A stretch of DNA of 7,450 nucleotides from positions 1 to 7,450 of the forward strand of contig JAGGZF010000051.1 in assembly GCA_021162155.1 (NCBI GenBank), written 5' to 3'. The DNA comes from a bacterium (lineage in GTDB: Bacteria; Patescibacteriota; Minisyncoccia; UBA6257). A model generated the notes under the pieces. That model had not been told where the DNA came from, ran no database searches, and worked only from the letters and a program-made list of their open reading frames with translations. Below are positions 1 through 5,109 of this stretch, piece after piece (the first letter of the stretch is position 1; each line of letters opens with the position of its first letter). A program made the translations under genes and the position numbers.

Positions 1-159
1 GCGGAGATATTGCAATTAGCATCCATACCTGCTCCAGAAGTTTTGTGGGGTCGGTTAGCAGGTTCTCTATTATCTCCTCTTCAAAGATTGGTAATGGGCT
101 TGATGAATCCTTATTATAAACTAGCAGCAGGATTACAAGCCGTTGCTAATAATAAATAA
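1..159 (+). CDS. rplJ: 50S ribosomal protein L10, C-terminal 52 residues (5' end outside window)
   Basis: The frame is open from base 1 to a TAA at 157-159 and gives 52 residues. The segment LASIPAPEVLWGRLAG, then an SLLSPLQRLVMGLMNP stretch and an Ala-rich end (LAAGLQAVANNK), follows the C-terminal pattern of bacterial L10, where this part forms the long helix that carries L7/L12 dimers. The L10-L7/L12 complex is the ribosomal stalk that recruits translation factors. The gene stops 10 bases before the rplL start, the standard rplJ-rplL order, so the two are almost certainly co-transcribed. The start and the leader, where autoregulation usually acts, lie outside the window. The identification rests on a short stretch but is strongly backed by the neighbour. 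Confidence 0.9.
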   Translation, partial: AEILQLASIPAPEVLWGRLAGSLLSPLQRLVMGLMNPYYKLAAGLQAVANNK

Positions 160-169
160 TCTTAAAAAT

Positions 170-619
170 ATGCCAGAAGAAAAAAAACAATCAGATACAG
201 AAAAAAAAGAAGAACAAAAAACAACAAAGAAACTACCTGCTAAATTGCAGAATATAATTGAGAGTATAGAAAAATTATCAGTGGTGGAACTAAATGATTT
301 AGTGAAGGCAATAGAAGAAAAATTCGGAGTTTCTGCTGTACCTCAAGTAGCAGTAGCATCTTCTTCTGCTGACAGCGGAGAAGAGGGAGGGAAGAGTGCT
401 TCTAAAAAAGATGTGGTATCTGTTATTCTTAAAGATGGAGGTCAATCGAAGATTCAGGTTATTAAGTTGATAAAAGAGATTACTGGCTTGGGATTAAAAG
501 AATCTAAAGATATAGTTGATGGTGCGCCCAAAGCAGTAAAAGAAAATATTTCCTTAGCAGAAGCAGAAGAACTTAAGAAGAAATTAGAAGAAGCAGGAGC
601 AACTGTAGAAATAAAGTAG
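170..619 (+). CDS. rplL: 50S ribosomal protein L7/L12
   Basis: This is the stalk protein that dimerises, binds L10 and contacts elongation factors. The 149 residues show a Lys/Glu/Gln-rich lead (about 1-22), the dimerisation and L10-binding helices (about 25-55, with KLSVVELNDLVKAIEEKFGV), a flexible Ala/Ser/Gly hinge (about 56-78), and the factor-binding domain (about 79-149) with the signature TGLGLKESKDIVDGAP and the end LKKKLEEAGATVEIK. The frame could begin at a TTG at 143, inside rplJ, but I chose the ATG at 170: it lies just past the rplJ stop, and the extra nine residues resemble nothing in the family. The usual length is about 120-130, so the N-terminus is some 20-25 residues longer than normal. 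No Shine-Dalgarno sequence precedes the ATG. The stop is TAG, and a terminator follows 18 bases later. Confidence 0.97.
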   Translation: MPEEKKQSDTEKKEEQKTTKKLPAKLQNIIESIEKLSVVELNDLVKAIEEKFGVSAVPQVAVASSSADSGEEGGKSASKKDVVSVILKDGGQSKIQVIKLIKEITGLGLKESKDIVDGAPKAVKENISLAEAEELKKKLEEAGATVEIK

Positions 620-637
620 AAGAGAAAAAAATTGTTG

Positions 638-672
638 AGAAAATTCCTGTCAAAAACAGGAATTTTCTTTTT
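638..672 (+). terminator. Rho-independent terminator of the rplJ-rplL operon
   Basis: A perfect inverted repeat, AGAAAATTCCTGT at 638-650 and ACAGGAATTTTCT at 656-668, surrounds a 5-base CAAAA loop and runs into a T tract (668-672). It begins 18 bases after the rplL stop, which is typical placement, and it separates the ribosomal operon from the tRNA-Val promoter. Confidence 0.93.
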
Positions 673-697
673 GATTTATTTAGTAGTATAATATAAT
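671..697 (+). promoter_or_regulatory. Putative promoter for tRNA-Val
   Basis: Two overlapping perfect -10 hexamers, TATAAT at 687-692 and 692-697, lie just after the rplL terminator and 9-19 bases before the mature tRNA. A partial -35 (TTGATT, 671-676) stands 15 bases from the second hexamer, shorter than the usual 17. The -10 is convincing and the -35 is weak. Its position between a terminator and a tRNA supports the call. Confidence 0.6.
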
Positions 698-706
698 AGA
701 AAAAGA

Positions 707-779
707 GGGTGATTAGCTCAGTGGTTAGAGCGCATCGTTCACATCGATGAGGTCGCTGGTTCAAGTCCAGCATCACCCA
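707..779 (+). tRNA. tRNA-Val, anticodon CAC
   Basis: A full cloverleaf of 73 bases. The acceptor stem is GGGTGAT (707-713) with ATCACCC (772-778), a perfect 7 bp. The D stem is GCTC/GAGC (716-719, 728-731). The anticodon stem is CATCG/CGATG (733-737, 745-749) with loop TTCACAT, giving anticodon CAC at 740-742, which reads GUG (Val). The T stem is GCTGG/CCAGC with loop TTCAAGT. The discriminator is A (779). The next bases are CTT, so CCA is not encoded and must be added by a nucleotidyltransferase. A conceptual protein on the opposite strand here is only a read-through of the tRNA. Confidence 0.97.
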
Positions 780-793
780 CTTTATTCTTAAAT

Positions 794-799
794 TATAAT
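794..799 (+). promoter_or_regulatory. Possible -10 element of the deacylase gene (near-leaderless)
   Basis: A perfect TATAAT lies 14 bases after the tRNA-Val end and 9 bases before the ATG at 809. If used, transcription would begin within about 0-4 bases of the start codon, a leaderless or nearly leaderless mRNA. I see no good -35; at normal spacing it would fall in the tRNA acceptor arm. In DNA this AT-rich the hexamer may be chance. Confidence 0.35.
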
Positions 800-808
800 T
801 TTATTTTA

Positions 809-1279
809 ATGAACCCTAAAGTTAAAAGGTTAAGACAGCAATTACAAGATTTGGGATTAGCGGTAAAAGAATTTGAAAGAACTACTAGAACAGCCGCTGA
901 TGCTGCTGCGGCGCTTAATTGTAAAATAGAACAAATTGCTAAATCTATAATTTTTAAAGATATTGTGAATGAACTTCCTGTTTTGGCGATTATGAGTGGA
1001 AAGAATAAAGTTGATTTAAAGAAATTAGAAAAATTGACAGGTTTTCCTTTAGAAAAAGCAGATGCTGATTTTGTTCTTCAGAGCACAGGTTTTTCTATTG
1101 GAGGTGTTCCTCCTTTTGGTTACGAAAAGGATATAAAGGTGTTTCTTGATGAGGAATTATTTAATTTTCCTATAGTGTGGGCAGCAGCCGGTACACCCAA
1201 CTCTGTGTTTGCTATAACTCCAGAAGAATTGTTGCGGTGGGGTAAAGGAAAGAAGGCTGATTTGAAAATAGAAACATAA
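809..1279 (+). CDS. YbaK/ProX-type aminoacyl-tRNA deacylase
   Basis: The 156-residue protein is the usual size for a stand-alone YbaK/ProX domain, homologous to the editing (INS) domain of prolyl-tRNA synthetase. Members hydrolyse misacylated tRNA in trans, most often Cys- or Ala-tRNA(Pro). Visible family marks are RTAADAAAALN (27-37), IAKSIIF with the conserved lysine (Lys45, 43-49), a MSGKNKVDLKKL stretch (62-73), the glycine-rich GGVPPFG (98-104), and AAGTPN (126-131) in place of the common GAGS/TxN-type turn. Which mischarged tRNA it edits cannot be told from sequence alone. The start is the first ATG after tRNA-Val and has no Shine-Dalgarno sequence. No terminator follows closely; the next hairpin is about 150 bases downstream. 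The stop is TAA. Confidence 0.88.
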   Translation: MNPKVKRLRQQLQDLGLAVKEFERTTRTAADAAAALNCKIEQIAKSIIFKDIVNELPVLAIMSGKNKVDLKKLEKLTGFPLEKADADFVLQSTGFSIGGVPPFGYEKDIKVFLDEELFNFPIVWAAAGTPNSVFAITPEELLRWGKGKKADLKIET

Positions 1280-1426
1280 TAATATCTTAAAAATAGAAAC
1301 TTAACATAGAGAAGTTAAAGTATAAAATTAAGAAGAGCAATCTATGGTAGTGGATAATCAGTGGATAGCATTTTAAGATTTGATTAAATAGATAGAGTTT
1401 TTCCTTTAATAAAGCCAAATTTTGCT
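1280..1426 (+). other. Non-coding stretch between the deacylase gene and the orphan terminator
   Basis: These 147 bases hold no credible ORF; the best is a 10-codon ATG frame at 1344. An 11-base direct repeat, AAAATAGAAAC, lies at 1265-1275 (inside the end of the deacylase gene) and 1290-1300. A weak hairpin (AACTT 1298-1302 / AAGTT 1312-1316), a TATAAA at 1321-1326 and the paired GTGGATA repeats (1349-1367) are present. It could be a 3' UTR or encode a short RNA ending at the terminator at 1450. I recognise no known RNA family. Confidence 0.4.
1345..1368 (+). repeat. Upstream GTGGATA direct repeat
   Basis: AGTGGATA occurs at 1349-1356 and again at 1360-1367, 11 bases apart, with a related TGGTA at 1345. 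The core equals the TGGAT units of the array before mraZ and is one base off a DnaA box at 1349-1357 (AGTGGATAA). It lies upstream of the terminator and promoter, in the 3' flank of the deacylase gene. Its role is unknown. Confidence 0.5.
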
Positions 1427-1450
1427 AAATCGCCTCTGGGCGATTTTTTT
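1427..1450 (+). terminator. Rho-independent terminator upstream of the mraZ promoter
   Basis: AAATCGCC (1427-1434) and GGCGATTT (1439-1446) form a perfect 8 bp stem with loop TCTG, followed by a T run to 1450 and a further CTTTT. The nearest upstream gene ends at 1279, so this closes either a long 3' UTR of the deacylase mRNA or a short unrecognised transcript. It insulates the dcw promoter. Confidence 0.9.
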
Positions 1451-1461
1451 CTTTTCTGCGC

Positions 1462-1491
1462 TTGACTAATGGGGAGTGAAGATAGTACAAT
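1462..1491 (+). promoter_or_regulatory. Sigma-70-type promoter of the mraZ (dcw) operon
   Basis: TTGACT (1462-1467, five of six to the consensus -35) and TACAAT (1486-1491, five of six to the consensus -10) are separated by 18 bases. The predicted start of transcription is near 1497-1499, leaving a leader of about 60 bases before mraZ. It sits directly after the terminator and is the best promoter in the window. Confidence 0.8.
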
Positions 1492-1525
1492 GGAGGTAAG
1501 TGGAGAAATGTGGATAAGTGTGGGG
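1491..1525 (+). promoter_or_regulatory. Probable MraZ operator: four TGGRN boxes at 10-base period
   Basis: TGGAG (1491), TGGAG (1501), TGGAT (1511) and TGGGG (1521) start exactly 10 bases apart, so all face one side of the helix. In studied bacteria MraZ binds direct repeats of the TGGGN type separated by 5 bases in its own promoter. The geometry here is identical and the sequence nearly so. The first box overlaps the last base of the -10 and the rest cover the start region, so binding should block initiation, consistent with autorepression. The regulator is inferred from spacing and position. Confidence 0.72.
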
Positions 1526-1549
1526 ATAAATGAGGGCTTCTGTGGATAA
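1509..1549 (+). promoter_or_regulatory. Two exact DnaA-box sequences in the mraZ leader
   Basis: TGTGGATAA, the complement of the canonical DnaA box TTATCCACA, occurs exactly at 1509-1517 and 1541-1549 in the same orientation. Between them, TGTGGGGATAA (1519-1529) is the same word with two extra G. The first site overlaps an MraZ-type box. Whether DnaA binds here is an inference from the motif. Confidence 0.5.
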
Positions 1550-1560
1550 CTAATACTAAT

Positions 1561-1992
1561 ATGCTAATAGGAGAATATCGCTATAAATTAGATGTTAAAG
1601 GAAGGATAGCAGTACCCTCTAAAATTAGGGGATTTTTAGGTAATTCTGCTGTGATTACCAGAGGATTGGATAATTGTTTATTTCTGTATCCTAAAAAAGA
1701 TTGGGAAGTTTTAGCAGAAAAAATTAAAAATCTTCCTTTAAGTCAGGCGAATTCTCGCGCTTTTGCCCGGTTAATGTTAGCAGGTGCTATGGAAGTAAGA
1801 ATTGATGGTCAGGGAAGAATTCTTATTCCTGATTATTTAAGAGAATATGCCGGATTGAAGAAAGAAGTAGTGTTGGTAGGAGTATATAATCGCTTAGAGA
1901 TTTGGGATAAAAAGGAGTGGGAGAAATATAAGAAACGCACAGAAAAAGAGTCAGGAGATATTGCCGAGCGATTAGGTGATTTGGGTATTTAG
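1561..1992 (+). CDS. mraZ: MraZ transcriptional regulator of the dcw cluster
   Basis: The 143-residue length is normal. There are two SpoVT-AbrB-type DNA-binding half-domains: residues about 4-47, opening GEYRYKLDVKGRIAVPSKIR, and about 76-122, with DGQGRILIPDYLREYAG (82-98) and LEIWDKKEWEKY (112-123). The DxKGRxxxPxxxR motif appears in both (11-23 and 82-94), as in known MraZ proteins, which form ring-shaped oligomers and bind phased repeats in their own promoter. In the species studied MraZ represses this operon. The ATG at 1561 gives the family-typical N-terminus (MLIGEYRYKLD) although no Shine-Dalgarno sequence precedes it. The gene leads the cluster and ends (TAG) 7 bases before rsmH, which suggests translational coupling. 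Confidence 0.97.
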   Translation: MLIGEYRYKLDVKGRIAVPSKIRGFLGNSAVITRGLDNCLFLYPKKDWEVLAEKIKNLPLSQANSRAFARLMLAGAMEVRIDGQGRILIPDYLREYAGLKKEVVLVGVYNRLEIWDKKEWEKYKKRTEKESGDIAERLGDLGI

Positions 1993-1999
1993 CAGCACT

Positions 2000-2878
2000 A
2001 TGCACATCCCTGTTCTTTTACAAGAAACTCTCCACTATCTTCATCCGCGGCCCAATGAAAATTTTATAGACGCTACCTTCGGAGAAGGAGGGCATAGTAA
2101 GGCAATTTTAGAGAGGAATAAACCCCTAGGTAAAGTATTGGGGATAGAGATAGATTTGAATCTTTATCAAAAAGCAGTAGAGAAATACGAGAAAGAAAAA
2201 CGGCTGATTTTAGTGAATGATTCTTATGTAAATATAAAGAGTATAGTCAACGAGTATAATTTTGGTTCAGTGCAAGGAGTTCTGTTTGATTTAGGAATGT
2301 GTTCCTGGCATATAGATGCTTCAGGAAAGGGGTTCTCGTATCTAAAAGACGAACCTTTAGATATGAGATTTAACCCCCGACAGGAATTAACTGCTTTTGA
2401 GATAGTTAACTACTGGCCCTTTCCTGAAATAGAAAAGATTTTGAGGGAATACGGAGAGGAAAAATACGCTGCCAGAATAACAAAGGCAATCATAGAACAC
2501 AGAAAAAAAGAAAAGATTAGAACTACCGGACAGCTAATAGAGTTGTTAAGAAAAATACTTCCCAATAATTATGATAATCATCGGCTTCATTTTGCTGCCC
2601 GAACCTTTCAAGCTTTAAGAATAGCAACTAACCGGGAACTGGATAATTTATATCAAGGATTATCTCAAGCATTAGAGGTATTGCTACCGGGAGGAAGAAT
2701 AGTAGTGATTTCTTTTCACTCTTTAGAGGACAGAATAGTAAAGAATTTTTTCAGAGAATCGTATAAGAATCATTTGGGCAACATATTGACCAAGAAACCA
2801 ATTAGACCAAGCGCTGCAGAGGTAAAAGAAAATCCCCGGGCAGCTTCGGCTAAACTGCGCGCATTTCAAAAAATATAG
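2000..2878 (+). CDS. rsmH: 16S rRNA (cytosine-1402-N4)-methyltransferase RsmH
   Basis: RsmH (MraW) uses SAM to methylate N4 of C1402 in the 16S rRNA P site. From the ATG at 2000 it has 292 residues, close to the usual 300-315. Visible motifs are HIPVLLQETL at the start, the SAM-binding DATFGEGGHS (24-33), acidic GIEID (48-52), DLGMCSWHID (97-106, normally DLGVSSxQLD), GFSYLKDEPLDMRF (111-124), YGEEKYAARI (151-160), RTFQALRIATNREL (201-214), GGRIVVISFHSLEDRIVK (231-248), and the tail KPIRPSAAEVKENPRAASAKLR (266-287, in pieces). A GTG at 1976 in the same frame would overlap mraZ and add eight unrelated residues, so I reject it. No Shine-Dalgarno sequence is present, and the 7-base gap after mraZ suggests coupled translation. 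The stop is TAG. Confidence 0.97.
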   Translation: MHIPVLLQETLHYLHPRPNENFIDATFGEGGHSKAILERNKPLGKVLGIEIDLNLYQKAVEKYEKEKRLILVNDSYVNIKSIVNEYNFGSVQGVLFDLGMCSWHIDASGKGFSYLKDEPLDMRFNPRQELTAFEIVNYWPFPEIEKILREYGEEKYAARITKAIIEHRKKEKIRTTGQLIELLRKILPNNYDNHRLHFAARTFQALRIATNRELDNLYQGLSQALEVLLPGGRIVVISFHSLEDRIVKNFFRESYKNHLGNILTKKPIRPSAAEVKENPRAASAKLRAFQKI

Positions 2879-2882
2879 CAAG

Positions 2883-2902
2883 AAATATAACAAAATATAA
2901 CA
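2883..2902 (+). repeat. Tandem 10-base repeat between rsmH and the ftsL-like gene
   Basis: AAATATAACA is repeated exactly and head to tail (2883-2892, 2893-2902) in the only sizeable gap inside the operon, a 57-base stretch of almost pure A/T. It could be slipped-strand expansion in AT-rich spacer DNA. No hairpin or convincing promoter is visible there. Confidence 0.6.
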
Positions 2903-2935
2903 AATTTAAAGAGTTAAAAATTAAAATTATTTTCT

Positions 2936-3319
2936 ATGATTAGAGCATTTAACCACAAACACTTCTCTAGAAGAAATTATCGCTCCCTTGTTCCATTTTT
3001 ATACAGCGTAGAGAATCAGTTGGGTGCTATTAAAGTTTATATTCTTGTTTTATTGCCTATAGTTTGTTTAACCGGTTTATGGATTTATATTTTTGCCAAC
3101 AACTTATCTTTGGACTATAAATTACACACACTCAAACAGAAAATTTCTACTTTAGAAGAACAATACGCTAGTTTGCAAGAGGAATTGTCTCAAATAAATT
3201 CTTTGGACTCTATTCAGCGCTGGGCTGAAGAAAATGATTTTGTAGAGATTACTAAAGTAGGATACTTAGACCTTTCTAATACTAATGTCGCCCAAGTAAT
3301 AAATCCTCGACAATTTTAG
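2936..3319 (+). CDS. ftsL: FtsL-like bitopic division protein
   Basis: FtsL proteins are small single-pass membrane proteins that pair with FtsB/DivIC and activate FtsW-FtsI at the septum. These 127 residues have that build: a basic cytoplasmic lead (1-32, rich in Arg/Lys/His), one membrane helix (about 33-55, VYILVLLPIVCLTGLWIYIF), an extracellular coiled coil (about 58-88, with YKLHTLKQKISTLEEQYASL), and a short tail with IQRWAEENDFVEITKVGYLD (93-112), like the closing segment of FtsL/DivIC proteins. Sequence conservation in this family is poor, so the call rests on topology and on the diagnostic slot between rsmH and ftsI. A DivIC/FtsB-type protein is the alternative. The gene lies 57 bases after rsmH and 12 before ftsI, with no Shine-Dalgarno sequence, and ends on TAG. 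Confidence 0.82.
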   Translation: MIRAFNHKHFSRRNYRSLVPFLYSVENQLGAIKVYILVLLPIVCLTGLWIYIFANNLSLDYKLHTLKQKISTLEEQYASLQEELSQINSLDSIQRWAEENDFVEITKVGYLDLSNTNVAQVINPRQF

Positions 3320-3331
3320 TGCTTTCTAATT

Positions 3332-5104
3332 ATGATTAGGAGAAGGAAAAGAAACTGGAGGAAATTGACTCGAGTTTCTTCTGCTAAAATATCGCGAGGA
3401 GGTTTTTTTATAGTTCAGTTTTTATTTGTATTAATAGTATTTATCTTGATTGCTCGCCTCTATGATATCCAAATAAATAAAAGCGCTCAGTTTGCTAAAA
3501 AAGCAGAAGCAATTCATGAGACCGAGGTTATTTTGAAACCCCAACGAGGTCTAATTTATTGTCATGATAAAGATGGTAGTTTGATCCCTATAGCAATAAA
3601 TAAAAAATATTATTCTATTTTCGCGGTTCCTAAAGAGATAGAGAATCCCTCAGAAACGGCTCAATTGTTGGCTACATTATTGCCGTTATCAGAAGAGGAG
3701 ATATTAAAAAGAATAGACAAACCCGGGGATCCTTATGAGCCCTTGCTAAAAAAAGTAGAAGATGAGGACCTGATAGCAAAAATAAAAGAAGCCGATATTA
3801 AAGGTATATATATAAGAGAAGAGAAATATCGCTATTATCCTTTAGAAAATTTTGCTGCTCAAGTAATAGGGTTTGTAGCAGAAGGAGATGATAATAAAGT
3901 TAAAGGGAGATATGGATTGGAGGCATATTATGAAGATATATTAGCCGGTAAAACAGGAGAATTTTCAGGAGTTAGAGATGCTTTAGGTAGATTTATTCGC
4001 TCTTTACGTAATAAAGAGGTTTCAGTAGTAGATGGCTTATCATTAAGGACTACTATCGATAAGAATGTTCAGTTTGCTACTGAAAAAGCATTAGCCAACC
4101 TTATTAAAGGAAGGAAGGCAACAAAAGGAACTATTATTGTAATGGAGCCTCAAACCGGTAAAATTTTGGCGTTGGCTAACTGGCCCACTTTTAACTTGAA
4201 TAAATATAATGAGGTTAAAGATTATTCTGTCTTCCGTAATTATGCTATAGAAGAAAGGTATGAGCCGGGTTCAGTAGTGAAACCTCTAACTATGGCTGCT
4301 GGAATAGATTTAGGCAAAGTAACCCCGGAGACTACTTATGTAGATAAAGGGTATTTTAAGGTAGGAGGACGCACATTAAGAAATTATAGAGGGGAGGTTT
4401 TTGGAAAAGTAAATATGCGTAGAGTTCTGGAGATGTCAATAAATACCGGCGCTATATTTGTAGAGCAACAGATAGGAGGAAATAATCTGCGTAAATACTT
4501 CAAGAAGTTTGGTTTGGATTCTAAAACCGGTATAGATTTACCTGATGAGATAACAGGGGATTTATCTAATTTAGAATACCCCAAAGCGAATCCTTCCAGT
4601 TTTGTTACTGCTTCCTATGGAGTAGGTATTGCAATTACTCCTATGGAGTTAATAAGGGCTTATAGTGCTATTGCTAATAAAGGCTTGATGGTCACTCCTT
4701 ATATATTAGAAGGAGTAGAGAATAGATTTAGGGCTTATACCCCAGTAACTACTCCTGAGCCTCAGCGAGTGCTTTCTCCGGAAACAGCAGAAACTCTAAC
4801 CTCTATGCTGGTAGGGGTTATAGAGAATGGTTTTGGGGGGAACGCCAAAATAAAAGGGTATAGTTTGGCGGGCAAAACAGGAACTGCTTTTATACCTTTT
4901 CAGGGAGAAAGAGGGTATTCTAATGATGTTATTCATACCTTTGTGGGATTTTTCCCTGTTTCTAATCCTCGCTTTTTGATTTTAGTGAAAATGAACAGGC
5001 CTCAATGGGGTGCTGACGCCGCTAGTCACACAGTAACTTTAGCATTTAAGGAAGTAGAGAGATTCTTAATAAACTATTACAATATTCCCCCAGATGAAAA
5101 GTAG
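3332..5104 (+). CDS. ftsI: Septal class B penicillin-binding protein (FtsI/PBP3 type)
   Basis: This is the transpeptidase that crosslinks septal peptidoglycan as partner of FtsW. The 590 residues comprise a basic N-terminus, one membrane anchor (about 24-43, GFFIVQFLFVLIVFILIARL), the PBP dimerisation/pedestal domain (about 70-225, opening PQRGLIYCHDKDG where RGxIxDRNG is usual), and the transpeptidase domain (about 265-580). The three active-site motifs are intact: SxxK as YEPGSVVKP (Ser314 nucleophile, Lys317), SxN as SIN (369-371), and KTG as AGKTGTA (Lys515). No PASTA domains are present. It starts 12 bases after the ftsL-like gene and ends (TAG) 5 bases before the murF-like gene, so it sits mid-operon. 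An elongation-type PBP2 is the alternative, but dcw context favours FtsI. Confidence 0.95.
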   Translation: MIRRRKRNWRKLTRVSSAKISRGGFFIVQFLFVLIVFILIARLYDIQINKSAQFAKKAEAIHETEVILKPQRGLIYCHDKDGSLIPIAINKKYYSIFAVPKEIENPSETAQLLATLLPLSEEEILKRIDKPGDPYEPLLKKVEDEDLIAKIKEADIKGIYIREEKYRYYPLENFAAQVIGFVAEGDDNKVKGRYGLEAYYEDILAGKTGEFSGVRDALGRFIRSLRNKEVSVVDGLSLRTTIDKNVQFATEKALANLIKGRKATKGTIIVMEPQTGKILALANWPTFNLNKYNEVKDYSVFRNYAIEERYEPGSVVKPLTMAAGIDLGKVTPETTYVDKGYFKVGGRTLRNYRGEVFGKVNMRRVLEMSINTGAIFVEQQIGGNNLRKYFKKFGLDSKTGIDLPDEITGDLSNLEYPKANPSSFVTASYGVGIAITPMELIRAYSAIANKGLMVTPYILEGVENRFRAYTPVTTPEPQRVLSPETAETLTSMLVGVIENGFGGNAKIKGYSLAGKTGTAFIPFQGERGYSNDVIHTFVGFFPVSNPRFLILVKMNRPQWGADAASHTVTLAFKEVERFLINYYNIPPDEK

Positions 5105-5109
5105 TTATT

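Noticed and set aside
143..169. TTG start adding nine residues to L7/L12
   Set aside because: It would overlap the end of rplJ and the extra residues do not fit the family; ATG at 170 is better placed.
573..776. Minus-strand ORF of 67 codons
   Set aside because: It is the reverse reading of tRNA-Val and the rplL terminator; the start MMLDLNQRPHRCERCALTT is the well-known spurious peptide from antisense tRNA.
1481..1550. CRISPR-like or satellite repeat array
   Set aside because: The units are 10 bases with only a 4-5 base shared core and no spacers, which fits an operator and not an array of that kind.
1340..1570. Chromosome replication origin, suggested by several DnaA-like boxes and AT-rich DNA
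   Set aside because: No dnaA, dnaN or other origin-linked gene is nearby, only two boxes are exact, and the promoter with MraZ-type phasing explains most of the array. Kept only as a possible DnaA regulatory site.
1976..1999. GTG start for RsmH
   Set aside because: It overlaps the mraZ end and adds residues unlike the family; MHIPVLLQE at 2000 is the typical N-terminus.
1823..2005. Minus-strand ORF of 60 codons inside mraZ
   Set aside because: It is fully antisense to mraZ and has no family resemblance.
4384..4584. Minus-strand ORF inside ftsI
   Set aside because: It is the shadow of the conserved transpeptidase coding sequence.
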